Below are positions 39,219 to 50,060 of a stretch of 64,000 nt of DNA, piece after piece (positions within the stretch are counted from its first letter, which is position 1; every line of letters begins with the position of its first letter). The notes under the pieces were generated by a model, which saw only the letters and a program-made list of their open reading frames with translations, was not told the DNA's origin and did no database searches. A program made the position numbers and the translations under genes. This DNA comes from Acanthochromis polyacanthus (taxonomy: Eukaryota; Chordata; Actinopteri; Pomacentridae), in the NCBI RefSeq assembly GCF_021347895.1, contig NC_067124.1:16420521-16484520 (forward strand), read 5' to 3'.

Positions 39219-39834
39219 GGCCCTGTTTACACGAGGACGCTTGCAGGTAAAAACGTCAAAATATTTCAACAAAACACCCTATCGTTTATACGAGGACGGT
39301 GTTTTGGGGGCTTAAAAACGCACAAATTTGAAACCGGCCTCCAGAGTGGAAAAGTTGAAAACTCTCCGCCGTTACGGTTCTGTCTAAACAGCAAAACGCA
39401 AAACTTTGCCGAGATCTGACCACGTCGCGTACGCGATTACGTCACATACGTGCGCTGGTGCTTTGGTTTGCTGGCCGGTACAAGGAAGTAAACAAAAAAG
39501 ATGTCTGATTATTTCCATCCTTTGTACCTTCAAGCAACTCTGGCAGCTCTATGTAAGTCTCTATGTATGTAACTCGATGTAGCCGCCATCTGACATTTAC
39601 CACGGCGGAGATCCAAAAAGGGAGATAGTACGCATGTGCGTAGACATGGCGGAGTTTTATCACAGCGCCACCTAGCTGCCTGGCATGCGTATCCAATTGA
39701 ATTCCACACACTATAGAGTCACCGTATATACGCAGATTTCCTTCAAAACCGCTCATCTAAACGTGAAATAAAAAGTGAAGACAAGACGCCACTTTTGCGT
39801 TTTCTGTTAAGATGGTCCTCGTATAAACGTAGCC
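39219..39834. mobile_element. MITE with TAA target duplication (PIF/Harbinger-like)
   Basis: The left end ggccctgtttacacgaggac and the reverse complement of the right end, ggctacgtttatacgaggac, are inverted repeats with about four mismatches in 20. TAA flanks both sides (39216-39218 and 39835-39837), matching the TWA target of Harbinger-type transposons. The motif tttatacgaggacg recurs inside at about 39285. The element is 616 bp and CG-rich and has no transposase. A 104-codon frame on the minus strand inside it is not credible. Confidence 0.75.
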
Positions 39835-39837
39835 TAA

Positions 39838-42800
39838 GTATCACTTAATTTTAATTTAACTGTAGACAGAGAATCTTATCAAAACACTTTTATGTTAAGT
39901 AGTTAATGCAACAATTTCCTAAAGATCTCCTCTCTGTCAAATGTACAATTTTTTTGGCATAATGATTTCAGAAAACCCAACATTCTCTGAATTGTCTTCT
40001 TCATTTTCCCTCCCATGATATAGAATATTGTTCCTCCTCCTCCTCTGCTTGCTTCACAAAGAAAGAAGACAATATATATGGTAAAAACATGGACATACAG
40101 TACGACTTTACTCATGTTAACTCTTTGGCAGATTTCAACAGAAAGAAATAAACTGCTATGGCTGACAACTACGCCCCCAGCAATTCATTAAACACATAGA
40201 CATGGAATTTGTTTATTTGTTCAGCAACTGTAGCAGAAAATATTCCACATTTTATTCTTCTTGTGAAAGTCTGGCCTTAACCTTGCGTGTCCTTAATGTG
40301 TAATGAGATGCACAAGCGTGAGACATGACTGTTTGATGTGTGGCAGTTGTTAATGCAATCAGTTACATGAGCCTGATGCAGTTACAGAGAGCGCTAATTA
40401 GCTCGCTGATTAGGCCACGTCTGGCTAAAGGGGAAGGATATATGTCTACGCTACTCTAGCTAAAGGGAGAGTGCATTCGATATTGCTCTCCCTCCTCTTC
40501 CCTCCCTCTGCTTTTTTCATTGTTAGTATGTACAGGGATGATTCTGTGTCCTTAGGTCAGATCTGTACGTACCGAGCAGACAACCTAGTCGCTATGCTAT
40601 CACACACAGGCTTCATTACAGCTCGACAGACGTATGCAGCTTCAGGATGCAGGCAAAGACAACTTGATGCTTGAATGCAAAAAGGAGGGGGAAAAAAATC
40701 TCTTAATTTGTACAATATGTGTGTCAAATGGACAAAGATGGACTGAGCTGCAAAAGTTAGCATGACATGACAGGCTGTGCTGATGTTCTGAGAGGGAAAG
40801 AAATGCCAAAAAACTGAACAAAGCCATGGAAAAGAAAAGTAAATATAGCAGAGAGGCAGAGGGAAGGTGAAATAAAGGTATTAGAGTGGAAGTGTCTGAA
40901 GGTGGTGATTTCCTCCTTGTCCAGTTTTGACTTTTTCTGATATTCTGTCTCCATCCTTCACCTGTTCACCTCTCACAGCTCTAAACTCTCTTCCCTCCAT
41001 CTGTGTACATCTTTACTTCTTTTCCTTCCCCATGGCACGTTTCTGTCCATCTCTTGCTCATTCTCTGTTCACTCAAGGCACTTCTGATCCATAAAATCCT
41101 GTAATCATCGGCCCTGTCCCTGTACCATCCTCTCATTTATGTTTTCAGCTGATTCCCTCTCTCTTCCCCTGCCAAAGGGCTCTCCGGAATCTCCAAATCC
41201 TCTTTTCTCTCATTTTCCTTGCCTTTTCCACGTCTCCCTCAGCGCTCCCCCCACTCTCCCCTCGCTCCATGTGTTTCCTCCAGTGGGAGAAAACTCACAC
41301 TAATCATTGGGTCTCCACTCTCTCACCAATCCTCCCCCTATAAGTCTGTCCCTCTACAATTCCTCTCACTCTCTCTTTGCCTGAAGCACCTCGGCTGAGA
41401 GCAGTGCTCTCATCATCGCTCCTCAGCACCGTTCTCTCTCCTCCTGCCATCCCTTCATCACTTTTACCATCACACTGTAGTCGATGATGCTCAGCTCAGT
41501 GTGTGTGTGTGAGTGTGTGTGCAGCTCTAAGACAGATGTAACTGCAGGTAAGGATTTCTCAGCCCCCGATGAATAGCCAACAGAATTTATTCAGTCCTGC
41601 AGCACACAAACATGCCAACACAAACACACATGCTGCAAGGTGCATGCTGAAAATGGACAAAGGAGGGGAAACATGCCAGATGCACAGTAATTCAAACAGA
41701 AACATGAAAACAATCTCAGTTTTCTTCCACAACAGTAATGATTCAGGGGGAAATCTCAGCTCATTACCTGTAAACCTATAGTCCTGTGGTTTTCTAAAGT
41801 CATGCTACCTGTTCCTCAGATTTTGGAGGTGCAAATCCTTCGTTTAAATCTCCAGACGAGTGTAGAAAAGCTGGCTAAAGGGAAGTAAACTAGACATACT
41901 CTCATTATCACACCACAGCTGCTGTCGAGGTGCCCTTGAGCAAGACCTACACTCTAAGTCGCCCCCGTGAAACTGATTTGTAAACACTAGCAGACGCCTG
42001 CACTGGGGAGGTGAGGATCTGGAAATGTGGAAGCAAGAGGACGTTGAAATAGGCCGCAGACGATCTGTAAAGGTGCAGTACCATGGATAGTTTAGGCATG
42101 GAGTAGAAAGGACTAAAATGCAGACCGTATATAAAGATGGATGACTCCTCCATGACGGTCCTGTGATGATACCCACCTGTCAAAGTGATTACGCCGTGAA
42201 TTATAGATAACTTTTAGGCTTAATGCAATTTAAATGGAAAAAATATACAAAAACTCACCCTTCAAGCAGTGATTATGAACGGACAAATTACCTATAGACA
42301 CCAAAGCTTTCTTTTGCACCAGGTTGCAAATCTGCTTATTTTTACTATAAAGTCAAAGCATTGTAACATTGGGGTCGATGGAGATTCACTCACTTTTGGA
42401 AATAGCTTCAAGTGGTCACTTGAGGAACTGCAATTTTTGGCATTTAGCGTAATTGTTCAGTCCCACAGGTTGCAGTTTGATCTAGCAGTCATATGTTTGT
42501 GTAATATTTTTGAAGAATCACATCAGGAAAAAGTTAACAGAAATAAAAACGCACAAACCCAAAACTCCTTAACTGTGCAAAAGTTTTTAGGCTCACTTCA
42601 GGTGGTTTTTCACTTGCAACACAGCAAACGCATAACTCACACGACTGATCAGATGTTTAGAATTCTTTTGTTGTCTTTGTCTCCAGACAACATGAAACAT
42701 GTCCAACACTGGATTGCCTGGCTTTTTGTCCTGTGTTTATTATCTTTTACTGGCACTATGCAGTCTAGTTTACGCCAATGCAGGTAATTTAAAAACAGAC

Positions 42801-43689
42801 AAACGTATAATTTTTTTCTTTTGTGCGACATTTCAAAAGCTCATTTCAAATTTTCTTGACAATTGTATGAAAATACAATTACTAGAGAGATATGCAAATT
42901 TTATTTAACTCTACACCGTGTTACTTTCCAGAAAATGTTTTGATACCCTTCAAAAAGTTGTTTGACTTGAGAAACGCTGGCCGCTGTCTTTTTTATTCTG
43001 TACACTGTTTCGATGAAAGTGCGACATGATTAAGTCACAAAAACCTGCTCGTGAAAATACAACACAAACACAAAAAACCTGTCATAAAGCCAGTGTGTTG
43101 TCTGTGTACAGGTATGTGTGTGTTCTATCAGCTACAGAAGTTAATCTTGCATGCCGTCGAGGTTGCGCTAGTGACAGCCCAGCAATACAGAGCCACTGTG
43201 GACCTGTCACCGTGGTGATGATGAACAATGGTTGTTATCATGACGTCCATCTGTTGTTGTCGCCAGAGACGGATGCTGCATCTAACGGGAAGTGGCATTA
43301 CATGGATGTAGACACTTGTACACAGATTCCAACAAGAAGCCAAAGCTCTGTGAAAAAGTGCTCATATAGGCAGCGCTAAACTATTTTATATAACAAAGGA
43401 AGGTCTGCACAGAGCAGAGGGGCAGTTACTGTAAGTAACTGAAAGTGATAATAAATAATTGTCTTTAGGTACCTGTAAGCTTTCTAATTTCACTAAAAAA
43501 ACAATATCCAGATTGATGCATCTATTCATAGATTTCTTTAATTTCTTATTTCTATTTGTTTTGCTTTTTTTTTCATTTCAATGCCAGCTACGTTTACAGA
43601 AAGCTCAAAGCCATTCATTAGAGCAATGCAGAGCTTCTGCTCTTTGCAGTTTTATGTAATAAGCATTTCATAAGAACACATTTTCGTTG
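39838..43689. other. Intronic stretch without genes, including a pyrimidine-rich tract
   Basis: From about 40920 to 41480 the plus strand is strongly C/T-rich (many tctcc, cctcttttctctc and ccctccat words). Around 41895-41950 there is a cttgagggca-type motif (on the minus strand cttgctcaagggcacctcga) that recurs in fish repeats. No gene recognised; the 172-codon frame at 42269-42787 has no similarity that I can see. Confidence 0.5.
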
Positions 43690-43955
43690 CATCTACTTGG
43701 CCTTCTTTATTAACACTAATTATTATTTCTTTGCCATTTTATTTTTATTTAGAACATTTAGGTCACGTGCAGTATTTATTGTTCTATTCATGCCCTGTTT
43801 TAGTTTCGTTAACTTCAGTACTGTTCTTATATCTTATTGGTATTCTACTTTAAAGGGACTGCATTCCTTGTCTCATGTCTTTAGTTTTTTTCTGAGCACT
43901 ATCTGACACAAGAATTTCTTTTGGGCTTAATAAAAGTTGATCTTATCTTATGTAT
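43690..43955 (+). repeat. Probable LINE 3' tail
   Basis: The end reads gacacaagaatttcttttgg, then gcttaataaaagttgatctt and atcttatg. This is the 3' terminus of many teleost LINE copies. No reverse-transcriptase coding remains. Confidence 0.55.
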
Positions 43956-44773
43956 GTGTGAGGATGTTGTGGTTCCTCACTCATGTATATAGGATGCACA
44001 GACTGTTTATATAACATATATATACTGTTTACATTCTGTGTATGCATTGTAATGTTAACGGAAAAGTCCTGCTCTTGTTTTGTTTAGTCTATTTACTTGA
44101 GAGAAAACGCTTTATGAGTGACTCCTTGACACAAAGCAGTAGAGCTGTGTGACCACATATGAAGTACATGTGTGTCAGCAGTGAGTGTGATGTGGGGCAA
44201 GGTAACTGTGATCTTGCCGGTGCTGTTTGTGCTTCTGGCTCAGCAGAATGTGCCCGTCTGTCTTTTCCCTAATGACAGACAGATGTTAGCGTTATAGAGC
44301 CCGAGTGTTATATTACTTCTATGGCTGAACAACCTCGGGCATAATCTGTGTGTGGTTGCGTCTGTGAAGGATTAACACCTCCTAAAGCATCACGCTGAGA
44401 GTCGGTACTGTGGCGTTTGTGACCTTTGTCTCACTGCAGAGGTCACTAAACAGAACATTGTCCAACTAGTTGACTTGTGTTAGAGATTATCTGCAAAATA
44501 AGACGCAAGTAAGGCAAATACTGCGAACTATTCATGTAGAAAAACACAAAAGAAGTGGAAATGATCACATGTGAGCAACTCAGTATAGATGGCATGTTTT
44601 TTTTGCACACTAAGAGACAAATGTAATGTAATTTCAACATGTTATTAAGACATATTAAGGCAAATAAAGCAGTTATATACTCTATAGAGGCTATACACAA
44701 TCATCAGTGCCAGGCCATGTCTCCCTACAGTAAGTGGTGAGTGTGTGTGTGTGTATGTGTGTACTTGTTTCTG
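43956..44773. other. Intronic stretch without genes
   Basis: No feature recognised apart from a short imperfect GT run at 44740-44762. Confidence 0.5.
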
Positions 44774-45028
44774 CTATACCGGTGGGGACTTTGACCTGAC
44801 TATTTGCTATAAAGGTGGGGACTTGTCTTACGGTGGGGACCTAAAATGAGGTCCCCACGGGTGGCAACACCGTTTTCTTGGCCATATTGTTGTTAATAAA
44901 AAATGTAAAAGTGCAAAAACGTTTGTTTAGGGTTAGGCATTGATTTGGTGATGGTTAAGGTTAGGGTTAGGGTAAGGGTTAGGAGTTAGATATGAATGGG
45001 AGTCAATGGTAAGTCCCCACCGGTATAG
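44774..45028. mobile_element. Short inverted-repeat element with telomere-like interior
   Basis: A perfect 17-bp inverted repeat, ctataccggtggggact at 44774-44790 and its complement at 45012-45028, bounds a 255-bp unit. Inside are another palindrome around gaggtccccac (about 44834-44866) and a telomere-like run of ggttaggg units (44953-44983). The unit sits between an imperfect GT run on the left and a (GT)26 tract on the right. It resembles a widespread teleost repeat, but I cannot assign a transposon class. Confidence 0.6.
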
Positions 45029-45032
45029 ATAA

Positions 45033-45038
<6 letters not shown>

Positions 45039-45090
<52 letters not shown>
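45039..45090. repeat. (GT)26 microsatellite
   Basis: Uninterrupted GT dinucleotides that begin 10 bp after the inverted-repeat element. Confidence 0.98.
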
Positions 45091-45093
<3 letters not shown>

Positions 45094-45139
45094 CGTGCGT
45101 ATGTGTGTTTGTGCAGTTGTGTGCATATATGTATATAAG

Positions 45140-45250
45140 GAGGGAGGGATGGGTTTGCTTGCTTTTAAATGTTGTACAGCACTTTGTGTTGCATTTTTAA
45201 ACCGTATGAAAAGTGCTATATAAATAAAGTTTGATTTGATTAGATTTGAT
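45140..45250 (+). repeat. Probable LINE/SINE 3' tail
   Basis: tgtacagcactttgtgttgc leads to gtgctatataaataaagttt and gatttgattagatttgat. This is the characteristic 3' end of fish L2-like LINEs and their SINE partners. Confidence 0.6.
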
Positions 45251-45482
45251 ATACCGCAAAGTCACTTCATTTCAGCTGAGCTGAAGAAAATCAGTTTTTT
45301 CTGAGTTGAGCCAGTCATTTTAAATGGAGGACATGAAGTATTATTTTTAAAATGTGTTTTTATTTTTGTTGCCATTAAACAATTCACTCTTAAGCATAGA
45401 AAAAGGGTTAAACATTTGGAAGAACATATTTAGATTCTCAGTCATTTTCAGTCCAGTTCTCCTCTAATAAAGAACTGAAGAT

Positions 45483-45838
45483 CCATCCATCCATCGATTC
45501 TCTATACACCGCTTTAGCCTCACTGGGGTTGCGGGGGGTGCTGGAGCCTATCCCAGCTGACTCAAGTGAAGGCAGGGGACACCCTGGACAGGTCGCCAGT
45601 CTGTCGCAGGGCTACATAAGCAGACAAACAATCACATTCACATTCACACCTACAGGCAATTTAGAATAATCAATTAACCTCAGCATGTTTTTGGACTGTG
45701 GGAGGAAGTTGGAGTGCCCGGAGAAAACCCACGCATGCACAGGGAGAACATGCAAACTCCATGCAGGAAGATCCCAGGCACACCCTGGGATTTGAACCGG
45801 GGATCTTCTTGCTGCAAGGCGAAAGTGCTAACCAGCCC
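45483..45838 (-). mobile_element. tRNA-derived SINE with 12-bp TSD
   Basis: On the minus strand the element starts with a tRNA-like head: ggttagcac at box A position and ggttcaaatcc, a near-consensus box B, at 45788-45798 on the plus strand. A body of about 270 bp follows, ending in repeated GGAT units (45483-45495). AGAACTGAAGAT flanks it perfectly at 45471-45482 and 45839-45850, which shows target-primed retrotransposition. The 5' head appears slightly truncated. The family is abundant in teleosts. Which LINE supplies the tail is not resolved here. Confidence 0.85.
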
Positions 45839-45850
45839 AGAACTGAAGAT

Positions 45851-47808
45851 GTATTTAGTTAATTTAAAGATTTCTATTAAAAAAGTGAAAATATTTAAGC
45901 ACACTTTGCTCACCACTATTACCCTCCTTCAGGAACAACTAAATCTTCCCTCAGGCATTGGCAAAGACTTACTGGAGATCTTTATTTTTCTCACCCTCTT
46001 ACTGTCAGCGCCTCCAGCTAGTTAAAACTCTAAATTGAACAGCGCACTGATGACCTGCACAGGTAAAAATACCCGTTTGAATAAGGCGAGCAAAAATTGT
46101 GATCATTAAAGCAGAATGTGCTACCGCTTTCATTATTAGTGAACGAGGTGCTCATTAATCAAGCGCAGGTCTACCTGGCCCCAGACAGCAACTTAACCAT
46201 TAACTCAACCTTAATACCTGTTAGACTGCCTTTAACCAAGTGTTATTATCTCCCCTGATAGGACAGTTTCAGACGGAGAGGCGGAGAGAAACACAAGTGT
46301 TTGTCTGTGTGTGTGTCGGCGTAGATAAATGACGGCGAAGTTAGAAGATGGAGTTACTGGTGGCTGGCCAGCTGTTTCACTTTGACAGCTGCGGCACTGG
46401 TGCCTCGTGGGTAATGGAGTTCTTAACCAATTACAACCTGGGGAAATTAAAAACATTGTCCCACTAGAACAGCTAACCTCCTTCTCTATCACTTTTTTTT
46501 CTCCCTTTTGCTCCCACAGCTGCTCATTCTCAACTCGTCCTTACAACAGACGTCCAAATGCATGCGCGCATACACACACATCTTCCACTCTGCAAGTCCA
46601 TTTATCAAGGCTAAGTTCTAGTCACCTGGGGATGATTATGGAGATCCGAGCTAATAACACACATCCTTTTATTCTCAACATGCTCCCTCCATCCCTCCAT
46701 CCCTGTGGTCTCCTATTCTTTCCATCTGCCTCTACTCTCCCCTACATGCAGCTCATATATCATTTATTATGGAAGGTAATAAGTTAGACCCACAGATACC
46801 AAAAAACACCTGGACCTTATCACAGGTGGACGCTCTCCAGCCTGTTTTCTCTGCTCTGCTCACTGGCTCGGCGACGGAGTGTTTTCCTAATCAAGTATGT
46901 GTTTTGTGACGGCTGGAAATTAGATTGCCAAAGCGAAACAAATCTGCAATGTAACATCAAAATAAAATGTCAGTGCAACTAATTACAGTCACGGCCAAAT
47001 ATCAGATTTTCTTGCACTAGCCGCGGCAATGTGAGGAAAAAGGGTTTCTTCATTATCACTTCCACACACTGGCATTAACTCTTTCGGTTTATAGTTGAGA
47101 TCCAAGCAGTACGCGAAGAAAGGAAATGGCAAGAATACTGTACAGTAAAATATGATAAAACAAGAAAATTCCTAGTTATTCCTCATCTCTTCAGCCAGAA
47201 ATACTGTTTTTGTGTGCAGGGGAAACCAGAAGAGCACTCAAAGTGCAAATCCTCCACAGAGGCCAGCACCCTATCTGGTGATTTCAAAGAAAGCAGTCTG
47301 GATCTGCATCAAAATCGAATGTTTTTTTTCTCCATTTTCAGTGTGTTTGTCAGTACCACAAACAGCTTGTTTGTATGACAACCACAAGGTCAAAAAACAC
47401 AAATGAGGAGAATTCGGTGAGTATGAAAATTACCTTTTTTCCCCCCATACTGGAGGTGGAAAAACACCATTGTAACCTGTCAGTCTGTGTCTCATATGGA
47501 CCGTGCGAATGACACCTTTATAACCTCTCAGCCTCCACATTTAGTAGGTCGTGGTGCACCTTAAACTCCCCACAATGGGCACATCCCTGCATGTTTCTCC
47601 TTCTGTCTCATTATTCCCTCCATCCATCTCCCTCCAGTTTCTTTTCTTCTCCTCCTTTCCTCCTCCATCTACCTCTCCATCCATCCCTCCTGTGGCTATT
47701 CAACACAGTTGTGTTCCAGACAAACCATCTGGTGCACTTTATTAATGACTGACCCTACATGGCTCCGACGTCGCCTAGCTGCCACCGCTTGCTGTGTGTG
47801 TGCGTCTG

Positions 47809-47842
<34 letters not shown>

Positions 47843-48158
47843 CAGGTGCGTGCTGACTGATGAAGTGATGCTGGGAGCAACTTTAACCACTGAAGCAGGT
47901 GTACTGGTCACAGGGACCTCAAATATTTCCCAGCTCTCTCACCCTTTATTTAATCTGTCAAGCACAGTTACACTCGGAGTTATCCCACGTATAAACCTTT
48001 AAACAGGCAGCAGAAATGGTTGTTAGAAATGCAGGAAGGACAATGTGATCAAGGGGATTTCATCCTACACGATCTGCAATATACTGTTCCAGTGAAATAA
48101 AGCTCTGTGCCATTAAATTAACAACAAACTACTTAAAAAAAAAAAAAAGTAAAAAAAC
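45851..48158. other. Intronic stretch without genes
   Basis: Contains a (TG)13 tract at 47811-47837 and C/T-rich sequence at 47590-47700. The part at about 46040-46250 is free of recognised repeats and rich in ATTA-type words (tcattattagtg, ctcattaatcaagc). Confidence 0.5.
47811..47837. repeat. (TG)n microsatellite
   Basis: About 13 uninterrupted TG units. Confidence 0.96.
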
Positions 48159-48167
48159 CACACATTT

Positions 48168-48672
48168 TAACTGCGATTTTTGGAGTGGTCCCAGAGAACT
48201 TCCGCTTCCCCAAGCATATTTTGAATGCTGTTGCTTTTGGATCCTTAATTGCTAGACGACTCATACTTATGAAATGGAAGTTGGAAGACTCTCCCACTCA
48301 TCTCCTCTGGGCTACAGAACTTATGAAGTTTTTACATATGGAGAAAATAAGGTGTACAATTGGTGGTTCTACAAGTAAATTTTATAAGACGTGGCAGCCA
48401 TTTCTAACTTACATGGAAACAGTAAAGCTGTGTACTAATCCATAGTGTCTTTTCGTCACAGGACTGCGTGTATCTTTTTTTTTGTTTTTAGGTAATTTAT
48501 TTTATTGTTAGTGTTTATTTGTGTTTTCTCCATTTTGTTGCCTTATTTGTAATGTCAAAGGGTGGGTTGATTTGGGAGGAAGAGGGGAATATACACTGTT
48601 CTGCATTAATGTATTGTCCATATTATGTCATTGAAAAAAAGAAAATAAAGTAAAAAAAAACCAAACAAAAAA
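48168..48672 (+). mobile_element. 5'-truncated L1 retrotransposon with TSD
   Basis: The 5' part (48185-48445) reads ARRLILMKWK, then MEKIRCT and FYKTWQPFLTYMETV. This is the extreme C-terminus of L1-type ORF2. A 3' UTR and an A-rich tail with aataaagtaaaaaaaa (about 48645-48660) follow. The direct repeat CACACATTT lies at 48159-48167 and 48673-48681, consistent with target-primed insertion of a 5'-truncated copy of about 505 bp. Only about 80 codons of ORF2 remain, with no endonuclease or reverse-transcriptase motifs. Confidence 0.82.
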
Positions 48673-48681
48673 CACACATTT

Positions 48682-49279
48682 GCTAATTAAAGATCCTCAC
48701 AGGAAATAGTACTATTGCGCAATCTGACATTCAAAGAGCTGCCTGCAGAATAAAACATTCCGATATCCAAATGAATGAGACCAATGGAGGAGACAGAAAG
48801 AAAAAAAACAAGGACGAAAAGATGTAGAACTGTGGTTGTCTGGGGATTGATTCCTCCAAGACGCACTCAGCTTCCCCTCAGAGAACGAAGAGAGGAAGGA
48901 AAAAGAGAATGACTTATGAAGACACTCCACTTGAAAGAGAAGTGTCAACACTTTGATGGTAAAGAGGGAGGGAGTACAAATGCCAGAAGAGAGATAACAT
49001 ACAGCACAGGGCACAGCATATGTAGGAGGTCAACTCCAAAGAGAAGCAGGTCAGAGAGAAATACTTCAGGCACAAGAACAATCCTAAGTAGCATGTATGA
49101 TATGGCTTCAGTAATGTTTGAAATGCTGCATGTAATGCGCAAAATATTATTTAGACAATATGCTAAAAATAATGAATTAAGCATGCAGGCAAAAAAAATG
49201 TGGTCAAACAACTGAATATGTTTCTGCTTCAAGCTGAACGAAGCAAAACACCAAATGTAGGCTACATCAACAGTAATTC
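48682..49279. other. Intronic stretch without genes
   Basis: No recognised feature. Frames of 100 and 147 codons on the minus strand overlap here without similarity. Confidence 0.5.
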
Positions 49280-49660
49280 CTTCATAAAATAATAAATAAA
49301 TACACATTTTACAACTGGAGTGAGTACATCCTGTACAGTGTTTGCTCTTATATGAAATTAAATTCAAAGAAATCACTGGCTTTTGCACACATGGAGCGCC
49401 ATATAATCACCCTTCCGTCTCCGTACTTCACTGTCAGGTTAATGCGTTCACTGTAGTAGTAATGGGTAGGTAATGCCAAGCAAATTTATCTTTATCTCAT
49501 TTAACTGAAGAGCGTCTTTGTAGTGGTCATTAGACATCTGTACATGCCATTTAGAAAGTTTACTCTTACAGTTCAGTGCCAAAGAGAAAGGAATAGTTTT
49601 TTTCTCGGATGTCGGCGCGTCACGTCAACAACTAAATATGACGAAATAACAAAATGAATA
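49280..49660 (-). pseudogene. Tc1-like transposase relic, copy 1
   Basis: On the minus strand, about 49380-49440 reads LTVKYGDGRVIIWRSMCAK. This matches the [14 protein letters not shown] block between the first and second catalytic Asp of Tc1 transposases. The frame is broken on both sides. A second, parallel relic of similar extent follows at 49700-50060, and the flanking sequences of the two also match. Confidence 0.65.
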
Positions 49661-49699
49661 GCCAAACGTATAGGGTAAATTATGAGTAATTCCTTTTGC

Positions 49700-50060
49700 T
49701 AATTCTGTGGAAATAAATACGTCTTACAACAGAAGTGAGTATACATTAGTGTACACAGTGTCTGTGCTATATAAAATCAAATAAAAATAAAAACAAACAG
49801 GTTTTTGCACTCCATATCATCACACCACCACCTCTGTGCTTCACTGTCAGGGCTATGCATTCACTGTGGTAGTCCTGAACGGGTTCATGCCAAACAAATT
49901 CACCTTCATCTAATTTAACCTAAGAGTGTTCTCGCAGTGTTCATCTGACATCTTTAGAAACGTTTTCTCTTGCAGTTTAGTGTCAGATAGAATGGAAGGG
50001 TTTTGTTCTTGGATGTTGTAGTATCGGGTTGATGATATGCGTCGTCCTATATTTTACCAA
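49700..50060 (-). pseudogene. Tc1-like transposase relic, copy 2
   Basis: On the minus strand, about 49808-49905 reads EFVWHEPVQDYHSECIALTV, then KHRGGGVMIWSA, again the [14 protein letters not shown] region. An alternative frame just upstream gives KVNLFG, a Tc1 motif, so at least one frameshift is present. The shared words aagtgagta..., ttcactgtcagg, tgccaa.caaatt and gacatct run in the same order as in copy 1, about 420 bp away. Confidence 0.68.

Noticed and set aside
40920..41480. Pyrimidine-rich tract considered as a promoter or splice-related element
   Set aside because: Only a composition bias is visible, with no defined motif or adjacent exon.
42269..42787. 172-codon frame on the plus strand
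   Set aside because: No recognisable motif, biased AT-rich composition and no splice or promoter context. A chance frame in intron is more likely.
43026..43379. 117-codon frame on the plus strand
   Set aside because: No similarity to any family that I recognise and no supporting context.
48945..49388. 147-codon frame on the minus strand
   Set aside because: No recognised domain. It overlaps the edge of the Tc1 relic and other chance frames.
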